A stretch of 64,000 bases of DNA from Alcanivorax sp. (GTDB lineage: Bacteria > Pseudomonadota > Gammaproteobacteria > Pseudomonadales > Alcanivoracaceae). Of this stretch, positions 9,191-17,949 are shown one piece after another; position 1 is the stretch's first letter, and every line of letters starts with the position of its first letter. The stretch is taken from positions 3,410,001 to 3,474,000 of the forward strand of contig NZ_CP051240.1 in NCBI RefSeq assembly GCF_017794965.1, in the 5' to 3' direction. The position numbers were made by a program, and so were the translations under genes. The notes beneath the pieces are model-generated. The model made no database searches and was not told the origin of the DNA. It worked only from the letters and a program-made list of their open reading frames with translations.

Positions 9191-10438
9191 CTATCGGAAC
9201 AGCTTTTTCACCGGCGTGAAAGTTGTGTCCGCCTTCATCTTTTTCACCTGCTCGGGGAACTGGCTCTTGCGCGCTTTCTCGCCCAGCCACATCAGCACCC
9301 GGTTGGAACCGGGGGTGGCCTTGCGGACCAGCTCTGCGCCCATGCGTAAAGGTGCCTGGGCCGGCCAGAAATATTTGGTCATGGTCTTCGGTAGCCCCAG
9401 TTTGTCAGCCGCTTCATCACCAAGAATATAGCGGCTGTAACCGGCACGCAGGGTGTACTCCAGTTTGCCGATATTTTTCTGCAGCCATCCGTCACGATCC
9501 TGGAGTGACGCCCTGGCCAGCGCCTCACCCAATCGACGGGTGTCATCATCACTCTCACCAATAGTCGCAATCAGGTGATACAACGCCCGCATGCTGTCCT
9601 GTTCATTGGTGGGCAGGATGCGTTCGTCCACCCCCATCAGGTACCCCACATAGCGCCACAGGTGAACAACTGCTTCCCGCTCGCGACGACTGAACAGATA
9701 CCCCAATGACCGCAGCCCGGTAAGGAAGATCACCGAAAACTCCAGAATGGTCCCCATGGAATCCCACTGGTTGAGCGGGTAGCCCCAGCGCATGTCCCAG
9801 TTATCAGACTTGAGCAGCATGCTGCGCACCTGGGCATGCATCAGCCTTACCCGCACCGCACTCTTGAAACCCTCCTGATCCCGCTCCAGACCGCCCGGGG
9901 TAGTGACATCCATCCAGAATTTGCCGGTTTCCACCAGGCGCCGGTTCGCCATACGATCCAGCTGGCCAGTAAACACCAACGGCTTGGCAGCCGCGCCGGC
10001 AAGATAGCCCCCCATCAACGACATGTTGCGCAATACCAGTTCGCCGGACATCCCAACCCGATAGGACACTTCACAGCCCAGCCGCAGCAGCTCACGATCG
10101 AGCCAGATCGGTTCATGATCCACCTGACTAAACAGGGCCTGGAGCTCAGCCGGCGCGTCGGTCACGCTGCCTATACCCTGCTCCAGTGCCTGATCGACCA
10201 GCTTGCGCCCCTTGCCTGCTGGCAATTGGCCATACATGGCGACGACCGCATCGGCCAGCGGATCACCGGAGAGAATGGATTCACGAATCACCGCCATCTG
10301 CCCCTGTGTCGGCTGGGGATCGGAGCCCAGTATCCACTTGAAAAGTGTGCGGACCTTTCTGACTTCCGGACGGTTCGGGTCGCCCACACGATTCAAGCGG
10401 GCCGGATCCAGCGGCAGTTCCTGCAGCATGGCAGTCAT
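9191..10438 (-). CDS. oxygenase MpaB-family (DUF2236) protein
   Basis: This 415-aa protein belongs to the MpaB/DUF2236 family that includes latex-clearing protein and probable heme-dependent oxygenases. Recognisable parts are EPIWLDRELLRLG, YRVGMSGELVLRNMSLMGGYLAGAAAKPLVFTG and the ILEFSVIFLTGLRSLGYLF region, with scattered His residues as possible heme ligands. No signal peptide is seen. The ATG at 10438 (MTAMLQELPLDP) is preceded by AAGGAGAG, so the longer frame to 10528 is rejected. The substrate is unknown; hydrophobic compounds are plausible from the family. Confidence 0.75.
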   Translation of the reverse strand: MTAMLQELPLDPARLNRVGDPNRPEVRKVRTLFKWILGSDPQPTQGQMAVIRESILSGDPLADAVVAMYGQLPAGKGRKLVDQALEQGIGSVTDAPAELQALFSQVDHEPIWLDRELLRLGCEVSYRVGMSGELVLRNMSLMGGYLAGAAAKPLVFTGQLDRMANRRLVETGKFWMDVTTPGGLERDQEGFKSAVRVRLMHAQVRSMLLKSDNWDMRWGYPLNQWDSMGTILEFSVIFLTGLRSLGYLFSRREREAVVHLWRYVGYLMGVDERILPTNEQDSMRALYHLIATIGESDDDTRRLGEALARASLQDRDGWLQKNIGKLEYTLRAGYSRYILGDEAADKLGLPKTMTKYFWPAQAPLRMGAELVRKATPGSNRVLMWLGEKARKSQFPEQVKKMKADTTFTPVKKLFR

Positions 10439-10626
10439 GATTCTCTCCTTGCCAGCAACACTGACAAAACTGGTAAGTTCTTGATGCCATAACCTTGTCG
10501 CTGAAACCCGGGGATGGCAATGAATCACCGGGCAGAATGTCCCTGTATGACAGAAACAGATTTCACTTTTTTATCCACCCGTAACTTGCTAGTTTCACTT
10601 TCTTGTAAAAAGAAAGGATCGGTTTC

Positions 10627-11118
10627 ATGTCCCACTCTATCGACCAGGCCGCTCGCCGCATGACACTGCTATGGTTTGTGGTCCTCTCCGGGCCCTTATT
10701 GATTGGCATCGGTATCAGCATGCTGGTCTGGCTGGGTAACTATTCCGCACCAGTGATACTGCTGCCAGAGGATACGCTCCGCATGGTGGCCATGGGCGCC
10801 ATGGGACTGATGCTGGTTATCAGCAGGCCCTTGCGTAACCTGCTGCTTTCGCCCGCCAGCATCGCCAAACGCACGGTACACGGCAGCAGCAGCGACATTG
10901 AGCAACAGGCAGCAGCGCAAACCCAGGCCAGCATGTTCCTGCTGCTGGGATTACTGGACAGTGTGTCGATGATGATTCTGGCAATGAGCCTGATGCAGGC
11001 CGATGCCGAACTGGCGTTGCTGAACGGCATCTATACGTTGATTCTCGGCGTCATTGCGAAGCCGGACTTCACCCGGCTGATCCGGGAAACCGGGCAACAG
11101 CTTCGCCAGACAACCTGA
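10627..11118 (+). CDS. inner-membrane hypothetical protein
   Basis: The protein has 163 aa with about four hydrophobic segments (roughly residues 12-37, 52-67, 103-122 and 127-145) and a polar Gln-rich linker (SSDIEQQAAAQTQ) between the pairs. I do not recognise the family. AAAGGA lies nine bases before the ATG. It is divergent from the MpaB-family gene across about 190 bp that must hold both promoters, and it precedes tpm by 62 bp on the same strand. Confidence 0.7.
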   Translation: MSHSIDQAARRMTLLWFVVLSGPLLIGIGISMLVWLGNYSAPVILLPEDTLRMVAMGAMGLMLVISRPLRNLLLSPASIAKRTVHGSSSDIEQQAAAQTQASMFLLLGLLDSVSMMILAMSLMQADAELALLNGIYTLILGVIAKPDFTRLIRETGQQLRQTT

Positions 11119-11180
11119 ACACCCCACGCCCCTGCCGACCAGCAACAGGGGCAACATCACCTGGTCACTGGAGGCGTCGA

Positions 11181-11834
11181 ATGGAACCGGATTTCTGGCA
11201 GGAAAAATGGCAGAAGAATGAAATCGGCTTTCATCTCAGTCAGATTCATCCATTGTTGAAACGCTACTGGTCACAACTTGGCCCAGCCTCCACAGGGCGG
11301 GTTTTCGTGCCCCTGTGTGGCAAGACACTGGATATGCATTATCTTCGGGAACAAGGCGCAGACGTGGTTGGTGCCGAATTGGCTGAACACGCCGTTATCG
11401 CCTTTTTCGAGGAAGCGGGCCTGGACCCCGCCGTCTCCGACTGGCACGGCGGCAAGTGCTACCGCACTGAGGGCATCACCCTGTTCCAGGGCGATATCTT
11501 CACGCTGGATCAGAGCACGCTGGGGCCCATTGATGCGGTTTATGATCGCGCCGCCGTCATTGCCCTGCCACCAGCATTACGTCAACAGTACGCCCTGCAT
11601 TTAATCAACCTGGCCGGCAACGCAGCGCAATTGCTGATCACCCTGAGCTACGATCAATCGGCCATGGCAGGCCCGCCATTCTCTGTGGATGCGGACAATG
11701 TGAAGGATCTCTACGGCCGGCACTATGATCTGAACTGTCTGTCCAGCAAGAATATTATTGAGCATGAGCCCCGCTTTAGAGAACGCGGGCTCAGCACACT
11801 GACAGAGAGCTGCTGGCAATTGACCCCGAAGTAA
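11181..11834 (+). CDS. tpm: thiopurine S-methyltransferase
   Basis: The 217-aa protein has the bacterial TPMT start EPDFWQEKWQKNEIGFH, the FVPLCGKTLDM S-adenosylmethionine-binding loop and the AVYDRAAVIALPP motif, over the usual full length. It methylates thiopurines or, in bacterial homologues, tellurite/selenite-type substrates using SAM. The natural substrate here is not known. GGAGGCG precedes the ATG by about four bases. It may be co-transcribed with the membrane protein upstream and faces the SDR gene tail to tail with only 2 bp between them. Confidence 0.92.
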   Translation: MEPDFWQEKWQKNEIGFHLSQIHPLLKRYWSQLGPASTGRVFVPLCGKTLDMHYLREQGADVVGAELAEHAVIAFFEEAGLDPAVSDWHGGKCYRTEGITLFQGDIFTLDQSTLGPIDAVYDRAAVIALPPALRQQYALHLINLAGNAAQLLITLSYDQSAMAGPPFSVDADNVKDLYGRHYDLNCLSSKNIIEHEPRFRERGLSTLTESCWQLTPK

Positions 11835-11836
11835 CT

Positions 11837-12502
11837 CTACCAGGGCAGTTCGGTGCCATCGCTGTGCCAGAAGGTACCGCTGCTTTGCAGTGACAATCCG
11901 TCCATGCGCGCGATCAATGCCGTTGCCGCCTGGGCGACGGTCAAATTGCCGCTGTGACCGGTCATATCAGTCTGCACCCATCCGGGGTGGAGAATCGCCA
12001 CCGCAATGCCTCGCGGTTTGAGATCATGGGCCAGTGACTTGCCCGCCGCATTCAGCGCGGCCTTGCTCATCCGGTAACCGTAGCGGCCTCCGGAAGTGTT
12101 GTCCGCAATCGACCCCATCCGCGAAGTCATCAAGCCCACCTTGCTGCCGGCATGCAGATTCTCCAGCAGCCCCATCGTCACGCGTAGCGGCCCCAAGGTA
12201 TTGACCTCGAACTGCTCACGGATCTGGTCATAGTTCATGTGATCCACGGTTTCATTACGCATGATGCCCGCGTTGTTGAACAGCACATCCACAGCGGTAT
12301 CACCCAGACCACTTTGCAGATTGATGACGCCATCTTCCCGGCTCACATCAATGCCATGCAGGATTTCCACACCCAGCTTTTCCAGCGCGACCGAGGGCTC
12401 ACGGCAGGTGGCAATCACCCGCTCTCCCCGTGCTTTCCAGATTTCAGCCATGGCCAGGCCGATGCCACGGTTGGCGCCTGTGATGACGATGGTTTGACTC
12501 AT
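11837..12502 (-). CDS. short-chain dehydrogenase/reductase (SDR)
   Basis: The 221-aa classical SDR has the NAD(P)-binding TGANRGIGLAMA motif at residues 8-19, the NNAGIM motif, and the catalytic Tyr-x-x-x-Lys in YGYRMSKAALN. The conserved LHPGWVQTDM segment follows. The substrate cannot be inferred. It is convergent with tpm and divergent from the peroxiredoxin gene. The ATG at 12502 has GAGTGA close upstream, a modest site. Confidence 0.88.
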   Translation of the reverse strand: MSQTIVITGANRGIGLAMAEIWKARGERVIATCREPSVALEKLGVEILHGIDVSREDGVINLQSGLGDTAVDVLFNNAGIMRNETVDHMNYDQIREQFEVNTLGPLRVTMGLLENLHAGSKVGLMTSRMGSIADNTSGGRYGYRMSKAALNAAGKSLAHDLKPRGIAVAILHPGWVQTDMTGHSGNLTVAQAATALIARMDGLSLQSSGTFWHSDGTELPW

Positions 12503-12600
12503 TGCTCACTCCGGTTCATGGTCTCTTGAATCCCTGATATTGGCCCCAACAGTGAATAGATACCTTCAACACATTTCAACTGACGAGCCAAGGAGCACTC

Positions 12601-13074
12601 ATGACTATCACCACAGGCGATACCCTTCCCACCATCACTATCAAGACCAACGGCGAAAACGGCCCGGAAGATCTCAACACCGGTGAATTTTTCAAGGGGC
12701 GCAAGGTCGTGTTGTTCGCGGTACCCGGCGCGTTCACCCCCGGCTGCTCCAATACCCATATGCCCGGCTTCGTGGTGAACGCCGATGCCATTCTTGAAAA
12801 GGCCGACGCCATCGCCTGTATGGCGGTGAACGATGCCTTTGTCATGGATGCCTGGCAGAAAGACCAGAATGCCGAGCACATCACCATGCTGGCCGACGGC
12901 AATGCGGAATTCACCAAGGCACTGGGGCTGGACATGGATGCCAGCGGCTTTGGCATGGGCCCGCGCAGTAAACGCTTTGCCATGATCGTCAACGATGGTG
13001 TGGTGGAATATATCGGTGTGGATGACAAGGGCGTAGAAAAGAGCAGCGCCGAGACGGTGCTCGCGCAGTTGTAA
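12601..13074 (+). CDS. peroxiredoxin, Prx5/AhpE-type redoxin
   Basis: The 157-aa protein has the Prx5 active-site pattern VPGAFTPGCSNTHMPGF, with the peroxidatic Cys in the TPGCS motif, and the conserved NDAFVMDAW and LGLDMDASGFGMGPRSKRFAMI segments. It reduces hydroperoxides in the cytoplasm, probably with glutathione or thioredoxin as electron donor. AAGGAGCACTC precedes the ATG. It is divergent from the SDR gene and is followed by a REP-like unit and a long inverted repeat. Confidence 0.92.
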   Translation: MTITTGDTLPTITIKTNGENGPEDLNTGEFFKGRKVVLFAVPGAFTPGCSNTHMPGFVVNADAILEKADAIACMAVNDAFVMDAWQKDQNAEHITMLADGNAEFTKALGLDMDASGFGMGPRSKRFAMIVNDGVVEYIGVDDKGVEKSSAETVLAQL

Positions 13075-13113
13075 TTACGCGCTTGAAGTCTAAAAAATAT
13101 TTCACTTCAATCC

Positions 13114-13163
13114 GTAGGAGCCAGCCTGCTGGCGATATCTTTCGCTTTCAGGACTGCTCCTAC
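13114..13163. repeat. REP-like inverted unit
   Basis: GTAGGAGCCAGCCTGCTGGCGAT and the facing AGGACTGCTCCTAC close a 50-bp inverted element of the GTAGGAG family. Confidence 0.65.
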
Positions 13164-13204
13164 TGCTGCCCCTGCTTCTTTGCCACCACCAGCAATGAAA
13201 CAAT

Positions 13205-13362
13205 AAGTTCAAAGTTAAGAGTTTAAAGTTGAAAAGGCGCGAGGCAAGTTTTTCTCTTTTTGAGTCTCTGTGCCCGGGCCATTACCAGAGCGCGCGGGCA
13301 CGGTATTGCAAACCTCTTCGGCCTGACCCGCGTTTGAACTTTTAACTTTAAACTTTTAACTG
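13205..13362 (-). repeat. copy 1 of the ~155-bp AAAGTTN palindromic element (reverse orientation)
   Basis: The arms are degenerate heptamers (AAAGTTN on the left, AACTTTN on the right). The GCGCGAGGC end is on the left, so the core is reversed relative to most copies. The core hairpin TGCCCGGGCC ... GCGCGCGGGCA is imperfect. It ends 2 bp before the stop codon of the leftward esterase gene. Confidence 0.85.
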
Positions 13363-13364
13363 CT

Positions 13365-15023
13365 TCAATCCCCTGATATTCGATTGCGTTCGATAAAGCG
13401 GGTGGAGTCACCACCGAACGATCCACCATAACTTTCGCGCACCATGATGCGGTCACCGATACCATGCAGCTTGTACTGGTTCTGCAGGGTCAGCCCATAA
13501 TTGGGCAAATGGGTGGTATCCACTTCCTTGTTGGTTTTCTCACTGGCCGTGACTTTGTGATCAATAAAATCCTGCTCGTAACCCAACTCAAGAATGGGGG
13601 AATTTTCATCCACGTTGGCGACGGCATGGCCATAAATTGAGCGCGCTTCATCGTCATGGAAATCCGGCTGATAATACGGCCAGATTTCTTCTTCAAGAAA
13701 GTTGCTCCTGAACCACTGGGGTGAAAAGGAACTTTGTCCCGTGGCCAGAAAAGCGCCACGAATCCTCGATGATTCACGGCGCACCGGGGATGGGTCATCC
13801 GGGTTGGAAATCTCTTTTACTGCGGCATGAATGCCGGCCCCTGCGCCCAGCGAAGAACCGGTGACGAAGATGTCATCCGGATTGATCTTGAACACCTCGG
13901 CATAATGGCGGAAGAACTGGATCGCATGGCTCATGTCATTCAGCGAAACAGGATAGCCATTTGCATCTACATCCTTGGCTGGATGACGAAAGTCCAGCGC
14001 TGCCACCGTAACGCCTCCCGGGCCACCACCCTCGATACCCAGATAGGCCTGCAATGTGCCTTTCTTCGGACCCCGCATGGTCTCTTTATTGTGATTGGCA
14101 GAATGCGCGTAAATCACCAGGGTGTTGGTTTCGCTGCCACTGTGCACCCGACCATCCGGCGTCGGGTAGTAGACATCAATGCGCAGTCCATTGGGGTCTG
14201 TGTCCGGACCGACCAAGGGCAGCCAGCTGACGCTGCTGTCGCCATAGTAGATATTCTCGTAATAACCACATACCGGATCACAGCTTCCGTCTGTTACGTA
14301 GTGACTGTTCATCAACGTGCCGTCAAACGGGCCCGGTGCATCGGCACCGGCAGGAGCCGGGCCACCGGTAATCCATTTTTCACCACAGGCCTGGCCGGCA
14401 TCCGTGTCCACACAGATCCTCACATGGGTACTCTCCCCCACGGCCAACCCCCAGGGATAAGTGATGGAAAATGCACTGCCCTCATTGCTGCCTTTGTTTT
14501 GGGTTGCCGCCAGGCTGCCATCCACATAGTAGTAGTGGCTTGAGCTGCTTGGTTTCAACACGTCATAGGCTATGTCGAAGGGCTGACCGGCAGGCACATG
14601 GTTGTTGACGCCAACGGTGTGTACTTCCACCGCCTGTTCCAGCTGCAATACATGACCAGCACGAATGCTGATTTCATCACAGACCAGATCGCCGCCATGC
14701 TGCAGACAAACCGCAATCGTTTTACGGTCGCCGTCGGAAAAACCGCCGGGATAGGTCACAGAGAATTCACCCGGCTGGGAACCGGTACTGCTGTTGCTAC
14801 GGGTTTTTTTCAGCACCCCGTCAACATAGTAATAGTGACTGGACGTACTCGTGTCGGTGACTTCATAACGAATAGGAAAGGGCTCGCCGGGTGGCACCAC
14901 ATTGCCCTCTCCCACAGGCAGAATCCGCACCTGGAAATTCTGTGCAGCCAGAAGCTGGCCGCCCATTGCCGACAACAATATAAAAAGACTATACAGCAAC
15001 CCCTTTCTTGATAGCGATTTCAT
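13365..15023 (-). CDS. secreted alpha/beta-hydrolase (esterase/PHB-depolymerase-like) with two N-terminal repeat domains
   Basis: The 552-aa protein has a signal peptide (MKSLSRKGLLYSLFILLSAM...). Two homologous domains of about 90 residues follow, each with a P-x-G-x-P-F-x-I-x-Y-x-V core and an SSSHYYYVDG motif. The C-terminal half is an alpha/beta-hydrolase with nucleophile elbow GSSLG near residues 389-393. GGGAGG precedes the ATG at 15023, so the longer frame to 15122 is rejected. It probably acts outside the cytoplasm on an ester polymer or oligomer. The duplicated domains may bind substrate; this is inference. Confidence 0.75.
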   Translation of the reverse strand: MKSLSRKGLLYSLFILLSAMGGQLLAAQNFQVRILPVGEGNVVPPGEPFPIRYEVTDTSTSSHYYYVDGVLKKTRSNSSTGSQPGEFSVTYPGGFSDGDRKTIAVCLQHGGDLVCDEISIRAGHVLQLEQAVEVHTVGVNNHVPAGQPFDIAYDVLKPSSSSHYYYVDGSLAATQNKGSNEGSAFSITYPWGLAVGESTHVRICVDTDAGQACGEKWITGGPAPAGADAPGPFDGTLMNSHYVTDGSCDPVCGYYENIYYGDSSVSWLPLVGPDTDPNGLRIDVYYPTPDGRVHSGSETNTLVIYAHSANHNKETMRGPKKGTLQAYLGIEGGGPGGVTVAALDFRHPAKDVDANGYPVSLNDMSHAIQFFRHYAEVFKINPDDIFVTGSSLGAGAGIHAAVKEISNPDDPSPVRRESSRIRGAFLATGQSSFSPQWFRSNFLEEEIWPYYQPDFHDDEARSIYGHAVANVDENSPILELGYEQDFIDHKVTASEKTNKEVDTTHLPNYGLTLQNQYKLHGIGDRIMVRESYGGSFGGDSTRFIERNRISGD

Positions 15024-15683
15024 GACAACGCCTCCCGATATGGCGCCAAAACTTTCTCCTGAGAATAAGACCCTGGTTCCGGTCCGGCCATTAAAAGAGA
15101 CACCGATCGAATCAATTCTCAAAATTCTGTATGACAGGATAGAGAGACGCCAAATAATGCCTAACCGAAAGAATGACGATTCCGGAATTAGTCGTATTCA
15201 CAGGAATAAATTTACAACAGGCTTGATCCCTGTCTTTGCATTGGGCCAGGGGATTAAGGCAGGACGGCTTCGATTAACAAAGAATGCGGCATGGCGGGCT
15301 CTGGGAGCATGCCTTAGTCGACAGCCGCATTCGTTCAGCAAGCTGAACCTCCCACACAGTCAGAAAAGCCAGTTTGAGCACAGTGATCACAGAGCTATAA
15401 CAATGGATTTCCCTCCGTGGCCTCCTTAATCGCTGTACCCGCTGCTGGAGCGTAGCGAAGGGAAAGACGCGAGTTTCGAGATACGCGTTTCGAAAGGCAA
15501 AACCGAACTCATGGCCTCATTGAAAGGGGTTTGGGTATTGAGCTTCGAGAGGCGCTTCTGAAACCCTTACCTCGCTTAGGCTCCGATCGCCTGCCGGCAG
15601 GCTCCTACGGAAAGGAGGGGGCTTTCCCGAAATCCGCGATGAACAAAAAAATCCCGCCAGGCAGTGCTGGCAGGAACCGGTTA
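15024..15683. other. 660-bp intergenic region with promoter space and repeats
   Basis: No credible gene is visible. The part next to the esterase start (15024-15300) is AT-richer and probably holds its promoter. Next come a GTTCAGCAAGCTGAAC palindrome at about 15333-15348 (its copies lie at 58324-58396), a heptamer stretch CGAGTTT, CGAGATA, CGCGTTT, CGAAAGG at about 15470-15497, and a REP-like unit GATCGCCTGCCGGCAGGCTCCTAC at about 15586-15609. Confidence 0.55.
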
Positions 15684-16784
15684 TCAGATTTCAAGATTCA
15701 GACCCAAGGTGGCAGTAAAGTCATCTTTTTCCGGGGTAATGCCATTACTGTCTGGCTGCGGACTCTCAATGCGCTTCCAGGAACCGGCGATGCGCAGGTC
15801 CAGACGACTGGTGAGATCCACATCCAGCGCGGTGTAGAAATCATGCTTGGCGCGCCCACCCTTCGTCTCCGTCAGCGTGACCTGGTATTCAAACAGGATA
15901 TCGATATTGTCCGTCAGCTCCTGATCGTAAAACGAGCTGAGCAAGAGCGCCGGCGTAGCAATGGTTCTGTCTTCGCCCGGGGCCACATCCACGTATTCGG
16001 TACGCTGATAACCGGGGCCGGCCGCCACCAGCCAATCCAGTTTTGGCGTATCAAATATCTGATAACCGCCACCAAAACCCAGCGTCCATTCTGCTGCCCG
16101 GTTCTGGAAAGGATCACGGTAATACTGTGCCTGCACCGGCCGGAAGAACCAGCGGTTGCTGACTCGGTAATCGTGAGTGACTTCAGCGCTATGGTTATTG
16201 GCAATCTGCTCGGAAGATGACTCGGAGTAATTCCCGGTATAGCTCATCCGGGTACTGTTCTTCACGGTTCGTCGTTTCAGGGAAACCTTGGTGTTCAGGT
16301 CTTTCTGTTCCACGTTACCACTGCGGAAATTGAGGCCCACCGATACATCCGCGGTCCACAGATCGAACTCCCTGGGCGACGCGCTGGCGATCCCCACTAC
16401 CTGCTCAAATTCCACAGGCTCACCACCGATCATCAGTTTGCCGCTTTCCGTGGTCAGCCGGCCAAGAATAATATCGCCACCCTCCATCAGCACCGACATC
16501 ACCCGACCTGTGCGGATATAGGCAACATCTTCCCAATCGATAGAAATCAGATCAAAGTGATCACTGTCGATCTCCACGGATTCATCAAGCAGGACTTTCA
16601 GGCGCCCTTTTACCCATTCACCGGTATCTACCTGAATCCAGTCCCACTGCTGCACATCAAACAGGGGCGGTGTCCAGACTTCCGGGGGTTTGGCGGCACT
16701 GTCGAAGGTTTGTTCCGCGTATGCACAAACAGGCAATCCAGTCACAACGAAAGAGGCAGCCAGAACGGCTGCCTTTTTCATCAT
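15684..16784 (-). CDS. DUF481-family outer-membrane-type protein
   Basis: The protein has 366 aa from ATG 16784 (MMKKAAVLAASFVV...), giving a clean signal peptide ending VCAYA. The frame extends to 16853, where an ATG overlaps the glsA stop (TAATG), so translational coupling from there cannot be excluded. Residues about 45-150 form a polar beta-rich N-terminal region (WVKGRLKVLLDESVEIDSDHF). The rest is DUF481-like: SVGLNFRSGNVEQKDLN, amphipathic strands and C-terminal LGLNLEI. Probably an outer-membrane beta-barrel of unknown role. It follows the glutaminase and porin on the same strand. Confidence 0.75.
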   Translation of the reverse strand: MMKKAAVLAASFVVTGLPVCAYAEQTFDSAAKPPEVWTPPLFDVQQWDWIQVDTGEWVKGRLKVLLDESVEIDSDHFDLISIDWEDVAYIRTGRVMSVLMEGGDIILGRLTTESGKLMIGGEPVEFEQVVGIASASPREFDLWTADVSVGLNFRSGNVEQKDLNTKVSLKRRTVKNSTRMSYTGNYSESSSEQIANNHSAEVTHDYRVSNRWFFRPVQAQYYRDPFQNRAAEWTLGFGGGYQIFDTPKLDWLVAAGPGYQRTEYVDVAPGEDRTIATPALLLSSFYDQELTDNIDILFEYQVTLTETKGGRAKHDFYTALDVDLTSRLDLRIAGSWKRIESPQPDSNGITPEKDDFTATLGLNLEI

Positions 16785-16852
16785 GCCTGTTCTGCAACAG
16801 GACTTTGAGGCCGGAGCCGGCAGTGCCGGGCCGGCAGAGAGGAGGTCAGTCA

Positions 16853-17914
16853 TTACTTACCGTACGGTTGAGCCTCGTAGGGGTTGCCGCCCAGTGCGGC
16901 AGAGATGTCGGCGATGGCCTTCTGGGCACGGACGCTGTTACCCGCGGCATCCAGCGGCGGAGAGATAGCGGCAATGCCGAACTTGCCCGGGGAAACGGCG
17001 ATGATACCGCCGCCCACACCACTCTTGGCGGGCAAGCCAGTTTTATACAGCCACTTGCCGGCGTCATCATACAGACCTGCCGTGGCCATGACCGCCAGGA
17101 TCTCCGGCATATCCGCCGGTTTCACCAGTTCCTTGCCGGTGACCGGGTTGGTACCCGCGTTGGCCAGGGTAGCCGCCATCATGCCCAGGTCCTTGGCATT
17201 CACACCAACTGAACACTGACGGGTATAGATGTCGGTGGCCTGCAGCGGATCGCCCTCGATATGGCCATAGGCATACATCAGGTGGGCAATCGCCTGGTTA
17301 CGCTGGTTGGTGGCCGCTTCAGACTTGTAGATGTCTTCCAGCACGGTGAGCTCACGCCCGGCAAAGTCGCTGTAGTAACCGAGGATCTTGTTCCAGATCT
17401 CGTTGTAGCTCTTGCCTTCCACCATGCTGGTGGTGGTGATGGCACCGGCGTTCACCAGCGGGTTCATTTCATGCCCCTGGTTCTGCTCGATGGCGTAGAT
17501 GGAGTTGAACACCTGGCCAGTGGCATCCACACCCACATTCTTGGGCAGTGCATCAATGCCTTTCTCTTCGGTCACCTTGGCCATGGTGAATACCTTGGAG
17601 ATAGACTGGATCGACACTTCGGATTCAATGTCGCCCACGGTATAGACCTTGCCATCCACGGTCACCAGAACGATGCCGAAGATGTTGGAATCCACCTTGT
17701 CCAGCGCCGGGATGTAATCCGCGTTGGCGCCTTCCTTCAAGCCTTTGTACTTGTCGTAGGCCTTCTTCAGTTCGGCATTGATATTCTTTTCGGTGAGTTT
17801 GCTGTCCACCGGGCCGGCCGCGGCCGTTGCCTCGGATTCAGCCGAACAGCTGGCGCTGGCCATGGCCAGCATGCCGGCAAACATCAGGCTGAAAAACTTA
17901 CGTGAATATTGCAT
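16853..17914 (-). CDS. glsA: exported glutaminase (serine-dependent beta-lactamase fold)
   Basis: The 353-aa protein carries the glutaminase family core: SIQSISKVF with Ser104-x-x-Lys107, NVGVDATGQVFNSI, NPLVNAGAI and GLPAKSGVGGGI near the C-terminus. It hydrolyses glutamine to glutamate and ammonia. Unlike the usual cytoplasmic GlsA, it has an N-terminal signal peptide with a possible weak lipoprotein Cys at residue 23 (MASASCSAE), so it should act in the periplasm. It lies between a DcaP-like porin gene upstream (35 bp gap) and a DUF481 gene, suggesting an outer-membrane/periplasmic amino-acid scavenging operon. Confidence 0.9.
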   Translation of the reverse strand: MQYSRKFFSLMFAGMLAMASASCSAESEATAAAGPVDSKLTEKNINAELKKAYDKYKGLKEGANADYIPALDKVDSNIFGIVLVTVDGKVYTVGDIESEVSIQSISKVFTMAKVTEEKGIDALPKNVGVDATGQVFNSIYAIEQNQGHEMNPLVNAGAITTTSMVEGKSYNEIWNKILGYYSDFAGRELTVLEDIYKSEAATNQRNQAIAHLMYAYGHIEGDPLQATDIYTRQCSVGVNAKDLGMMAATLANAGTNPVTGKELVKPADMPEILAVMATAGLYDDAGKWLYKTGLPAKSGVGGGIIAVSPGKFGIAAISPPLDAAGNSVRAQKAIADISAALGGNPYEAQPYGK

Positions 17915-17949
17915 TGCTCATGCTCCCTCTGAGTGATTCCGCCCGCTGG

